From: Taxawa tesnikishii (nom. ined.)
Taxonomy: Eukaryota > Ascomycota > Dothideomycetes > Dothideales
Length of the DNA stretch: 64,000 nt
Assembly: GCA_030247885.1 (NCBI GenBank)
Contig: JAPDRO010000018.1
Location: 620,001-684,000, forward strand
Reading direction: 5' to 3'
A model generated the notes under the pieces. That model was not told the DNA's origin, did not search any database, and was given only the letters and a program-made list of their open reading frames with translations. Below are positions 11,457 through 22,360 of the stretch, one piece after another. Within the stretch, counting starts at the first letter, position 1. Every line of letters begins with the position of its first letter. The position numbers and the translations under genes were made by a program.

Positions 11457-11850
11457 GGCACATAGGTCAGCTAAGGTAGGGATTTAGTTAAAACAGGTAG
11501 GAATTTGCGGCGGTTCCCGGCGCCGCTAAAAGGGATAGTATAGCCTAAGGTACTCCTCGCTTAGCAAAGCTACCTTACTTAATCTCCTAGCATATGCCGA
11601 GTATATACTATATTTATACTTAAAAATATTCTTTTAAGCTTCTAGCATAAAACAAATATTGTTATTAAAAAGTTATATATATATATTAAGTATATATTTA
11701 GTATATATTACTACAAACTCTTAGCATTATTTTACTCAAAGTAAAACCTCGCTAAAGTTGTCGGCTAATCCTACCCAAGCCGAGTTTTGCCGAGCTTTTG
11801 TGGGTCTACCTTAGCTCACTAAATTCCTACCTTAGCTGAGCTGCAACCCG
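11457..11850. mobile_element. MITE-like non-autonomous DNA transposon
   Basis: A 394-base element without coding capacity. The 10-mer GCCATAATCG occurs immediately outside both ends (11447-11456 and 11851-11860), which looks like a target-site duplication. Near the ends lie inverted repeats: TCAGCTAAGGTAGGGATTTAG on the left and CTAAATTCCTACCTTAGCTGA on the right, a match over about 21 bases with one mismatch. Shorter CTAAGGTAG motifs recur inside (for example near 11807-11816). The core at about 11590-11755 is extremely AT-rich with long TATATA runs, unlike its GC-richer surroundings. A 10-base duplication suggests the Mutator-like superfamily, though hAT (8 bases) cannot be excluded. The well-preserved duplication suggests a fairly recent insertion. 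Confidence 0.72.
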
Positions 11851-12189
11851 GCCATAATCGTCGGCCCTCTCCAGTCTGACCATTGACATCATTGCAACAT
11901 GGCTGGATACAAGACATGAGGCTGGTCCTAAAGTTCAGCTCCGTTGAGGATACCACTACATCCTCGTCCTGTTGTTGCTTTGAACGTGCAGAGCGGTTTC
12001 CACCCACAACGAAATGAAATCAATTGCCGATCGATACAAATCTAAAACCGGCGATCGAAGTCTCAATTTGAGCGGAGACGAGTTGTAGCGAGTAGCTGTC
12101 ACCTGTACCGTCCCACACGCCACACCTATCGATGTGTCCGGCGGAGGCGCACAATGGAGGCATGGTAAGCAGCGTTCAAGAAGCCGAAT

Positions 12190-13647
12190 ATGTCCGGTCT
12201 TTCTCGAACGGTACGAACGGGTTGCCTCAGATGCTTGGCCAAAGGTCGTCGCTGCGATCCCAGGCGGCCTGACTGTCTTTCAGGATTGACAGACGAATGG
12301 TCTTGCAACAGCACCAATGCAGGCGACGAGGCGATCGGCTCCATTGTAGATGACTCTCTTGCAACTGCGCGACGAGACTCCATGGCACCAAGGCCACTAA
12401 CTCTGTTCGCCGGGAAAAGCTGGCAAGAGCGGCATAGGTACGCTCTTCGATGATCGCAGCGGCAACAAATTCTAATCGCTTCTTGCCGGCAGTATACATT
12501 TCTTTTGAACTTTACAATCCCCCAGCTGGCTCCTGGTTTCTACCCACTTTTCTGGCAGGGATTGGCCGTCCTGATTTCTCAGGATGAACCAGTTGTATTT
12601 CACGCCACATGTGCCCTTGCCGCGCTGCACGAAAACTTGGTGCGATATGCTATGAACGTCCCCGATCAGAACATGGCACTGGAAGTTCCGGCTCAAGCAA
12701 GCTCAAACGCCAGCTCAAAGCCCGTCTTCGCAATGCAGCAGTCCAACAAGGCTATCAAGATCTTACTTCACCGATCCGCCGGCAATGCCGCCGATCTTGA
12801 ACATACACGCCTGGTACTGACTTCTTGCATATTGTTCGCCTATATCGAGGCTTGGCTAGAACGTCCAGGCGATTCCCGGACTCATGTGCTTCAGGGCCGG
12901 AGACTGGTAGAGCACTGTGAAAGAACGAACTTGTCGTCGGAAGAAGACAGCAGACCCTGCGGAGTAACTGGGGGCAGTCCTGCGATATCAGTCATCACGC
13001 TCAAGTCGATGCTCGAGCTGATGGAGTCGTTGAGCAGGGCTTTAGAGCAGGAACCCCGTCTCCCTGCTGATGAGCTGCCGGATGAAGTCGCCATGTCGAA
13101 CCTGGAGGAAGCGCTTCGTATATTTTGGACAATCTTCAACGCGTTCATGCATTTCCTCCAGGACAATTATACCCCGATGATGTCCGATGATGCCGAAGTG
13201 CGACCCGAACGCAAGAGATTCCTGCAGCTTTTGGAACGCTGGGAAGCCGATTTCTTCAAGCTGCTGTTAGAGAACCACGACCGCATGTCTAGAGCGGATC
13301 GTAGGTGCGCGATGGTTCTCAAGGCAAACCATCTCTTCGCTTCTATTCTTGCATCTGGTGGAACGGGCTCGCACACCTCAAAGCATCCCTTCTCTGGCTT
13401 CGAGTCTGATTTCCAAGATATCGTCGATCTAGGAGATGAAACCCTGAAGCATCAGGGTCCGTCAGCTTTGCCCGTAGTCACAGACCCTCGATTAGGGTGG
13501 TTGAAATTTAACGTTGGTATCTACGGTCCGCTTTACTTTACACTTGCAAGATGTCCGGATAGCCGACTGCGTCGTCGGGCGGCCCGCATGCTCATCATGC
13601 ATTGGCGTGTCGGAGGAAGCTGGGAACGCCTCCTGATGATGCGGTAG
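12190..13647 (+). CDS. Zn2Cys6-type fungal transcription factor with atypical zinc cluster (TF1)
   Basis: Nuclear regulator of the Zn2Cys6 class with a fungal-specific C-terminal domain of the DUF3468/Fungal_trans_2 kind. Exon 1 is 12190-12437 and exon 2 starts at 12493 after a 55-base intron (GTACGC...GGCAG). The cluster has Cys12, 15, 22, 29 and 39 at canonical spacing, but the fifth position is Gly32. Just after the junction the frame slips at a T run (12503-12506); one added T gives HRSIHFFLNFTIPQLAPGFY, matching the conserved start of the domain, and a total of about 467 residues. Later parts, PVVFHATCALAALHE and ARCPDSRLRRRAARML, are typical. The related factor at 16315-17869 (minus) shares the same Gly substitution. 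The hydrolase at 14251 lies between them. Confidence 0.78.
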
Positions 13648-14250
13648 TTGATGGCTGGATGCAGTCCAGTGCTGCCGCCCCTATCGATGCTGGACTTTCC
13701 GTATTCGGCTGTCGCACCGATGACAACGTTCCTCCTGATGCGCTACGGTGGATGGCTTCCGAGTTTGGCGTGAACAGCATTGTACCTACAGGAACAGGAA
13801 GTCGGTCCTTAGCGCTAAGGTAGCCCGAAGGGATGATGCTACCGACTCGAGATCCTGCCCTCATTACTCGGACAGTCAAATCAACAGAGATTTCAATCGA
13901 AAGAGCCGAGTGGTTCGCCGAGTCACCTGGAAGTGCTTGGCACTGCGGGCACAACCGGAACGGACACTTCAAAGTGTCTAACAGACAGCCAGCGTCAGAC
14001 CTTGTTGTCACCCTGGAGCTTGGAGAAGGCGGTCGAATACAGTATACGACATTCAAGGCGTCCCATATGCATCAGCTTTCAGGCGTCCAACAGAGCCTGG
14101 GCTCGGTAATTGATTGGTCAGCATTAAAGGATTAGAGAATGTAAGCCCAGATATAAATTCCGGCTGTCTCCAATGCTCACGGCAGGACCGTAAACTACTA
14201 CTTGATCCATCTCAAGGTGTGCGTGCGCGGACGGCCCATTCTAATCACCT
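13648..14250. other. Intergenic between TF1 and the alpha/beta hydrolase
   Basis: About 600 bases. One frame (13602-13823) continues past the TF1 stop with normal-looking composition, so TF1 could have a longer C-terminus if another base is missing, but I cannot support that. Otherwise this should be the hydrolase promoter. Confidence 0.3.
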
Positions 14251-15206
14251 ATGGAACCCTTCAAGCTCGGATTACCGGACGGATCAACCACCACCGGGCT
14301 GCATCTTATCCAACGTTCTCAAAGAGAAACTCCAGCCTCATACCCATCCACAATGATCTGCTGTTTGCACGGAGGGTCTTACAGTGCCAGCTACTTTGAT
14401 GCTTCCATGGACTACTCCATAAAACCGTATGCTGACGCGCATGGCATCTCCGTCCTCAGCATCAACAGGCCCGGCTATGGCGGGAGCTCACCCTTATCTC
14501 CTTCAGCCGCAGATTCTGACACACTACAAGATCAGGGCAAACACCTCCACTCAGTCGTCCTCCCCGCACTCTGGGAAATGTTCGGCCAGCCAAACGGAGC
14601 GACAGGGTTCGTACTTTACGGTCATTCCGTCGGCAGTGCGGTCGCCATAGTCGCCGCCGCACAACACGCTGCGTCGTCCTCACCAGCGTATCCTCTTCTG
14701 GGAATCATCACATCCGGCCTAGGCCTCCGCGATCCAGCTGTCACCGAGGTTGCTAAGCAATTCTTCTCCGTCTTGCCGCCTGACCTGGTTACTAACACCA
14801 TGCCACCCCTATGAAAGACGAACTGATGTTGAAGCCGTCGCTGCGTCTCTGCTATCCTTCCGCTCTCGAGTTGACGGAGAAGCTGAATCACGAGGCCCCC
14901 ATTGCGGAGCAGAAGGCCATGTTATTCGGCTGGGACGACTATTGGATCAACTACGCGAAGGAGGTGCGGGTACCGAACTTGAACGGAATAGGCGACCACG
15001 ATAGCTCGTTCCTGTGTACGGAGGACGCAACGAGGGCCTTTGCAAAAGCTTTTGAGAAGTCTGAGGATCTGGTTCAGAGGTTATTGCCGAATACGCCGCA
15101 CGCGATTGAACTGTCGAAGATGTGCAAGGCGTGGTATCTGTATTGTACGGGATTTGCAGTGGAGTGCGCAGTGAGGCACAGCTTTGCGAAGAGCCGCGAG
15201 GGGTAG
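14251..15206 (+). CDS. Alpha/beta hydrolase family protein
   Basis: Predicted serine hydrolase acting on an unknown ester or lactone. The nucleophile elbow is VLYGHSVGSAVA, preceded by an oxyanion-type HGGSYSASYFD and INRPGYGGS, both typical of the fold. The acid lies in GIGDHDSSF and the catalytic His in NTPHAIELS, followed by a C-terminal WYLYCTGFAVECA helix seen in fungal members. The first part (frame from 14251) and the second (to 15206) are one base out of register at CCCC 14806-14809; one added C joins TNTMPP to MKDELM and gives about 318 residues. I therefore treat it as one gene. If the break is real the protein lacks the Asp and His and would be dead. No signal peptide is seen. It sits between two related transcription factors, so local regulation is plausible. 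Confidence 0.78.
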
Positions 15207-16314
15207 TGCGATGGGATCGGACTGTTCGTCTCGAACTGAAATACAATGTTTGCATAGCAGGACCCCAATACATCTACCTACCTGTCGGGAACTTTAGCCA
15301 ATGCAGGTTAGGCTCCAGCGAATTAAGTTCATGGCTTGTGCACATCTCATTCCTCTTCATGTCCGAAGTCATGGTGATAATTGATAGACATTTGTTCAGG
15401 TCCTCTTTGTTTGGCCTCGACTCTCCTCCGTAAGCAAGCGAACGAAACAAGAGACTGGATGGCGCCGTGTACACAGATCAAGCAGACTGGTTCAAACCGG
15501 ATCAGACACTTGCCACAGTGATTTGCCAGCCTGAAAAAGCCGAAAGGTGATTGTGCAGAGCTCTCCAGCTTCGCACACAAGTCTGGCCACAAGCAATGCC
15601 TCTTGCCAGGCGTCGCAAGTGTGCGAAACCGCGCTCATTCAAAACGTAGTGGTGTGGGTCGGGCAGTGCCTTGGAGTACATTTTCCCTGGACGGTTACAG
15701 TTGGGGCGAATTTCTTGGCGCAGTTCTTCATCGTTGAGTGCGAAGGCGTCTATGACGATGTTCTTTTCATCAAGAGCTTGATGGCAAGCTTGTTCAGTCT
15801 GTCGGTGCAGCATGTGACCGAGACAACCGTAGTAACGCCCTCGTTTGTCTTTCTGTGCGCAGATCTGCAGCATCATCGTGTCCACGACAATCGATGGTGG
15901 TCGAAGAGCCATAGCTGGCTTATAGATGTGATGCCAGAGGTGTGCTTCGATGGCTTTCCGTTCGCAGTTGGAAGATCAGATGAAGTTGTTGTGCGATGTT
16001 TGGAGCTGTAGCAATTCTTCCGCGATCCGTTGAAAGTGGATGTGATGGTGCGAGCTGAGTTTGGCAATTCTGCGTCTTGCTTGACGATCCGACACGAGGA
16101 CGCAAGGCAGCAAGTCGGGCAATCTCGCGACTTCGAGACGATGGGAAACGTATCCATGGAGCAGAGCCTCAGTACGTTATGCTTGCCTCTAGCCGTTAGC
16201 TGCAGCTGGGTAGGCTGCAGGGACAATATCCAGGCCTCGTAGTGCTTGCCTAGCAAAGCTGTTACCTTGCGACAGCAATTGATCAGTCAGCTGGACTGAC
16301 TGTTGAGAACAATG
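15207..16314. other. Intergenic with two weak minus-strand frames
   Basis: About 1.1 kb. Two minus-strand frames overlap here, 15502-15912 (136 codons) and 15873-16256 (127 codons). The first has acceptable composition (KNIVIDAFALNDEELRQEI) but no domain I know; a two-exon hypothetical gene is possible. I do not call it. Confidence 0.25.
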
Positions 16315-17869
16315 TTATAGACTGGCGTCATGCTGGGGTTCGGGCCGCGTAGTCGAGTTCGAAGAGGGTGTAGAAGTAAATCTGGTCCATACTGAACCGC
16401 TCCAGACTCGAACAGGAAAGAGCGTTTCTTGACGAGGATACATGCCCAGCATCTTTTCAGCTCTAGCTCTCACCTCCGGATCGGAGCACCTTGATTTAGT
16501 TAGATACAAGGGTTCCGTCAACCACATCCCGTATGATTGATAGGATCCAGCAGCTGCGGCAAGGGTCGGCACAGGCGGGACAGGATACTTTGTTAGGACG
16601 CCCTCAGCAAGTGCGACGATGGCTTGAAACTCAGGAGTGTAGGGCTCAAACGCTGATCGGCCTGCGGACATGTCCACATCCGCCATGATCACGCTGAACA
16701 GATGATTTGCCTTCATCACCATAGCTCGCTTGTGGTCGAAGTCGCTCATGTGTGTCCGTTGAAGGAATTCTACGAACGCACTCTCCCATTCGTCAAGCCA
16801 TGGACGATAAGTCCGCAACTTTTCTGCTTGAGAGGCTGCCCTCTCAGTCGGGGTAGGAAGCGTTACAATAGACGTACAGAGAGCGCAGATTCTATCTCTA
16901 ACGACCCGGAGCGAGAATTGAGCTTCGTCCAGCTGGAAGATGGTTTGCATTGTAGGGAGTGGAGGGGCGGGTATATCTCGCGTGGGGATTGGCTGTTCAA
17001 TCACGCTATTGGCATGGTATGCTAGGTAATACACCACTGGCATCAGTTCCTGAGGCGGGATCAGGGACGCTTGTAGTATGCGCTCGCTGTTGGCCCCATG
17101 ATATTGGCGTGTGGTGACCGCTTGCTTCAACAACTGCAATCCTTGCAGAGCATGGGATATAGCGTGCGCTTGCCGGCCTTGCATGGCCTCGAAAGTGGTG
17201 ATGATAACACAGGCAGCCATTGCAACAAGCAAGGGATCATCTCGAGGATGAGACGTCAAGCTTTGTATGCTCTTGTTGCATTGTTCTAACGCCGCAGCAA
17301 GTAAGGACGCGCCTGAGCCCTTACGCGACCTTCCTTGTACTACACTTTCGTGCAAGAGACCTAGTGCAACGAGAGCATGGTGGATGGCAGAGTCCTGAAA
17401 TGCAGCTCGGATGACCGACCCTTGCCAGAAACTGGATCTAAAGGTTCCAGCAATTTGCGGAGCTGTGACTGCGGATCTGAGTAAGCGCGTGAGTGTGCAT
17501 GTGACTGCCGCGGGTGTGGCTTACAGTCCACGAAAAACTGAAGGCCGTGTCGCTCGCGCCAATTATTGGATGTTCGCAGGGCAATGCTGGAGGCGAGCGT
17601 TGCGGTTTTGCCGTAATAACGCTCATCTTTTGCATTGCGCAACAAGCTCATCGGTGCAGCATCGCCTTGGTTGCAGCTCCATGCCTTGGTCAAACCATTC
17701 GCACAAATGCTTGAGGAAAGCTTGCATGGTATGCCTTTTGACCTGCTCCTGTCAGCGATGTCTTTCTGTTTTTCCCAGTCCGAGATGAGGCTGCGTACAA
17801 GCAAAGCATGCAACCTGTCCAAACCGTAGTTCGGTTGATTAGCTTCTCTTCATGCCATGGCTTTTCCAT
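16315..17869 (-). CDS. Zn2Cys6-type fungal transcription factor with atypical zinc cluster (TF2)
   Basis: Relative of TF1 (12190), on the opposite strand. Exons 17799-17869, 17525-17742 and 16315-17468, separated by two 56-base introns, splice in phase to 480 residues with no frame break. The first intron lies within the zinc cluster: splicing gives GCMLCLSKGIPC and then Cys37, Gly40 and Cys47, so the cluster is CX2CX6CX6CX2GX6C, the same as in TF1 with Gly in place of the fifth Cys. The second intron restores QFFVDFTAPQIAGTF and SSFWQGSVIR, followed by IHHALVALGLLHE, the conserved start of the fungal domain. The C-terminus has LYLTKSRCSDPEVRARAEKM. The ATG at 17869 is the nearest before the cluster; an in-frame ATG at 17983 would lengthen it. 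Targets are unknown. Confidence 0.83.
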
Positions 17870-19015
17870 GTAGCAATCACGACGTAGGGTATACGAGAAT
17901 GGATACGATGCGATTCTTCGTGGTCGGCTTCTCGATCTCAGATGGCACTTTGTCGTTGAATGACCCCCAACTTTTAGTGACACTGTTCTTGGAGTAGGCA
18001 GCGCCGCAGTTGCTTGAGGTGGTAGCTGACTTTCTGTTTGGGTGCCTCGCGAGGTTGAGGCTGTTCGGAGACGCGCCCGAAAGAGATTATCTTCATAGCT
18101 TGAGCGATAACGATGAGCTCAGAGGGGCCCAAGGCGTCGGTCGCCCCCTCCTCCGGCCGCAATCGTGGATTGGTTATCTGCCGCTTCAGCTTCAGCTTCG
18201 GGTACGGAAAGTTCAGGTAAAAGTGCGTGTTCCGTTGTTCCCTTGTATGTGTACCTTTCGGTCATGGTTTATAGGAATTTGCTCGGGCTCAGCGAGATTA
18301 TCGAGGGAATTGAGTCCGTAGATCGATCGCGTTGGGGCACGTAAAGTGTGGGGCGGGACACCTTATCAAATATACCGTCGCGTGCAGATGCTTGTCGCAG
18401 CTTGAATGGATTGTAATACTAAAATCTAGGAATACACTATTATATCGACTTTGGCGCAAAGAACGTACGTTGTATACGCTAGAAATACGTGGTTGTAGTC
18501 TCTATGTTGTATATGTTTATAGAAAACATCCGCATCGAGACCTGAAATGCGGGAACATCATCCGATATTCATGTAGGTACTTAATAGTACAGACAAGCGA
18601 CGATTCAAGTCAATTCCACGGTGTCACGACCGCTGCCACACACGCATATATAGCAGGGTTTCTCCTTCTCTGGACGCCATTGCCCCAAATCGATCCTGGC
18701 CAAGTCCGCCTGCGCCATACCATGCAAGTTCTCCTTGCTAAGGAGGTGCTCGACTGTAGGATCCCAGCGGACTCTCATCCCGCAGAACACCCCCGTCCCT
18801 CTTCTCCAACTTTCGAATATAAGGGGTGCTTTGAGCTTTCTTGCCGAGACTGTAGGAATTGTGCATTCAAGCTCTCTTTCTGAAAATCTCAGGACGACCA
18901 GAAAGCAAGAGTTTGTATTGCCACTCATCAGATAGCGATCACCGAAGAGCGCTACCGAGTCCGGATCTAACATGTCCAGGCTCACGTTCTCTCCCGCAGC
19001 GTGCGTATACACTCA
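17870..19015. other. Intergenic, nothing recognised
   Basis: About 1.1 kb between the start of TF2 and the 3' end of TFB2. The stretch 18400-18600 is relatively AT-rich. A 135-codon minus-strand frame (18605-19012) starts with GTG right after the TFB2 stop and has no domain; I regard it as chance or 3' UTR. Confidence 0.4.
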
Positions 19016-20671
19016 TCATCGAGGCGTGCCGGTCCCACTGCCACTAACAGCACCGCCGTTGGCCTCTCTCCTCCTCTGCGTCTGGGCCTTGAAGAACTGC
19101 TGCATCTGTGCGAACTGCGTGACGAAGATCCAGCCCTTCTTGTCGTCTCTCCAGATCAAGATGCCTAAGGTATCCGCGTACTTCGCCGCATTTTCGTATT
19201 CGCTAGGTGCCATATCACGGATAAGATAACCCGGTGAGGTTTTCATGCGCTCACCTTCGATCTGCCAGAGTCGAATCTGGTCCACGACGGTTGGGGGCAG
19301 GATAGGATTGCTTTTTCGGAGCTGAGGGTGTGCTTGTGTGGTAAGGTAGGTGATGATTTGGTCGGCGGTAATGCCGGCGCTGATGGCGGTTTGGATGGAG
19401 GATTTTGTTAGGGTTGCGGTGAGCATGTTCGGGTAGCGGGTTTTGAGATTCGCAAAGAGTGAGAGGATAGCGATGAGAAGAGGCGAGGAGGTGTATGCGT
19501 AGAGACGATAGTTGGTCTCGACAATGATGTAGCCCTTTTCCGTCTCTGCTATGGACGAGGTGTGGCTGCCGCCAGTTTGTGTGGTGGACACGGTCGTGGA
19601 AGTCAGTGAGGAGTTGAGCAACGCGGGCGCATCAGAAGTCAGTGTCGTTGCGAGACGTGTCGGGTAATAACGTGTGCTGCTTGGTCGCCGGAATATGATG
19701 CCAAAGTCGCAGAGATCGTCGAGCATGGCTTGTTGCGTGGGTGTGAGGTTGTCGGTGGAGTAAGAGACGCCTAGCTCGAGGGAGCCGAGAGTGAATAGGA
19801 AGGACAGAACGTCTACCGGGTCCATTTGGAGCTGCGTTCATCATGTCAGAGAAGCTCATTGCGCCCAGGAAGCCTACCGTACGTACGTTTTCCGATGCCT
19901 TCAGGTATTCGATAAGCAAAGTCCATATCTGCGCGTTCACCTCTTGCAGAAGGAAACCGAATCCTGCCTGCGTGATACGGGCCTGACTGCCGCGCAATGT
20001 GACAAACTCACCAGCAGCCAGCAGTTGCCTGGTACTTTGTGTGATGTCCACGTTTCCCCTCAAGCCTGCGTCTGCGCTGCCCACAATGTAGTACAGTATG
20101 GCTTCCCATTGTTGCCGTGCGTATGTGTCCAGATAATCGACCGTCACTGGGTTTTTGTCTGGCGCATTGCTGGGTACGCCGAAGGACCGGTGATTGCCTC
20201 CACCGGTAAGGGCCGAACGAAGTGACTTTCTGAAGGCTTTAGAGAGATCGTAGGCCCGGTTACTTTCGGCGGTTCGAGCGTCTATGAAGATCCGAAGGCG
20301 AATGAGGAAACTGAGAGACTGATCTTTGGCTCTACAACAACGACCATGGCGTCAGCTGGAAACGGGATGTGGTGGGCAATACTGATGCTGGTCGCACCTC
20401 AAACTTTCGGCATCTTGTTTGACCCAGGTATCCAAATCTGCTGCAGGAAAGGGGTAGGCATATACAGCATGGCCATGACAAAGTTCTTAGCTGGTGCACA
20501 TGCTGTCAGTACTGGCGTGAGCTTGCAGTGCCTGATGGTCCATTTACCCAGATGAGGCAGCATGCGCCTGAAAATGGCGAGAGCAGTGGAGGGCTGCTGG
20601 TAGAGCTTGTTGAAGATGATGGCAGGCTGGCCCTCGAGGTACTCGAGAACGCGTTGCGAAGCGACCGACAT
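19016..20671 (-). CDS. TFB2: TFIIH core subunit Tfb2 (p52)
   Basis: Subunit of general transcription and DNA-repair factor TFIIH that anchors and stimulates the XPB/Ssl2 helicase. Minus-strand exons 20548-20671, 20398-20490, 19887-20331 and 19016-19831 join to about 492 residues, the usual length. The N-terminus has LEYLEGQPAIIFNKLYQQPS and LAIFRRMLPHLA; the middle has LTGGGNHRSFGVPS; and the C-terminus has the p52 signature ADQIITYLTTQAHPQL followed by VDQIRLWQIEGERM. The summed exons are one base short of a multiple of three, and the break maps to the C run (minus) at 20451-20454 in the LYMPTPF..AADLDTW segment; one added base restores the frame. As the gene is essential, the break is probably a sequence error. 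It is divergent from the thioesterase gene. Confidence 0.93.
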
Positions 20672-21124
20672 GGCGAAGGGTACTGGCAACCCAAATCGCC
20701 GCGCAGTCTCTACGCGATGTCCGTAGAGAAGCCATTGCTGGTGCTCGAAGTGGAAGATGATGTATGCTCGAGAGATTCCCCAGATGCCTCGCTTAGCCAG
20801 CAGACGCTATCGAAATACTTGGGATTAACAATCAATCAACAATCAACAATCCTCGGATGCCGAACGTACACCCGATATAACTTTTATTATACCAACCTCG
20901 TTTCGTCCGGTCACTATCGCACTCGTACAGATCGAATCTGATTCTGTTCCAGTAGGTCTCTGCTTTCTGACTATCGCAATGCTGTCTCGGAAGTCTCGTT
21001 CAGCTCTTCCGTCCTCCAACTTTCTTCCCGTAACTACATGACCGCTGCTTGCCAAAGAAAGAAAGTCACTCGTTCTGGCACCCAAGCATTCTCGAGCGGC
21101 GCTTCAACTTACACTGTCTCAGTC
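20672..21124. promoter_or_regulatory. Divergent promoter region of TFB2 and thioesterase
   Basis: About 450 bases between divergent starts. It contains a short direct repeat CAATCAACAATCAACAATC at about 20830-20850. No clear TATA element. Assigned as promoter by position only. Confidence 0.35.
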
Positions 21125-22283
21125 ATGACCTCCGCCAATTGTCTCAAGTTTGTTCGCTCAGTACGTAGTCACGCCGGGAAACGCTGCGCCAAGTCCCATA
21201 CTGATGGCGTACACTTAGGTATGGGAGTCTTTTCGAGCCAACTCTGGTCTGGAGCCGAGGTGAGAGATCTTGCCGATAGCATGGGGATGAACGTGACTCT
21301 GACACCTCGATAGACTGCTTGATGGGGTGTGTTGCTTCGCTTCCTCGCCTCGTCACTCCGCTCTCCTTCTGTTCTTGGATCGGCCAGGAACACCTACACG
21401 CCATCCACTCTGAGCATCATAAAAACGGACCGTCTCCCTGCAGCCCCTGTCCTCATTCGTGTTCCGCGAAGACATCAATGGCTCTTTGCCTCTACTTGGC
21501 CTGACCCTCTACTGACTTTGCCCTTTCAAAGCTCCGGGTCACCGCAGCCAGGCCAGGCACAGTAAACTTCGAACTCGATATCCAAAAGGAGCATACCGTA
21601 AGTCTAGCCCGCCCATCCCTCTCTTCTATCCGTTACGTCCTCCATGACTAATACGGTATCTTGTCTAGAACCGCCTGAAAATCATGCACGGCGGTACCAT
21701 CGCCAGCATGGTGGACCTAGGTGGCTCTCTCGCAGTTGCCTCGCGAGGCCTATTCGCCACGGGCGTATCTACTGACCTCAATGGTAAGTACTATCACAAG
21801 CTCTAACATGGTTCTACCAACACCGCTGGAGCTCAACATCAACTAAACAAAACGTGCGGCTGATCTTCTTCTTCGCGTAGTGACATATCTTAACTCCGGA
21901 GGTAAAATCGGAGACACGATCCGCGCCGAAGTTACGTGCGACAAATGTATGTGTCCCCATTCCGCATCACTCACTACATCCACAAGTCATGCAGACCGAC
22001 AAAACCATAGTTGGTAAAACCCTCGCCTACACCTCGATAAAGTTCACAAACGACAAGGACGAATTGGTCGCTCGGGGCAGCCACACCAAGTAAGTCATTT
22101 CACTCGCACCGTCTTTGCTCCATCCTATCACATTCCGGAGCGATCTTTCGGTGAATCGCCGTGCTCAGAGCTGACTGTGCCGCCAGGTTCGTGGCCCTAG
22201 CCTGGAAAGACCCACAAAACATCACAGATGAGCTGTCGCCAAAACCCGAGAGTGTGCCGAGACAGCATACAATCCAGTCTTGA
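21125..22283 (+). CDS. Hotdog-fold acyl-CoA thioesterase (ACOT13/PaaI-like)
   Basis: Predicted acyl-CoA thioesterase of the 4HBT superfamily. Eight exons can be traced in phase: 21125-21160, 21219-21259, 21314-21326, 21532-21597, 21669-21783, 21881-21946, 22011-22089 and 22187-22283, giving 170 residues, the normal size for an ACOT13-type protein. The hotdog active-site region is RLKIMHGGTIASMVDLGGSL, with the HGG turn and the downstream Asp. The N-terminal helix LKFVRSVWESFRANSG and the strand VNFELDIQKEHTN match the family. Exon 3 is only 13 bases long and the intron after it is about 205 bases, unusual for this window, so the first three exons are less certain than the last five. It is tail-to-tail with Aquarius, with 77 bases between stop codons. 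Confidence 0.85.
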
Positions 22284-22360
22284 TCGGAGATTTAACAGAT
22301 CGTTGTACAGAAATTTACTTTGGTGTTTCATCCTCGTGTATCATTCCTCTTGACCTCCTG

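Noticed and set aside
18605-19012. A 135-codon frame directly after the TFB2 stop
   Set aside because: No ATG at its start, no domain, and it lies where the TFB2 3' UTR is expected.
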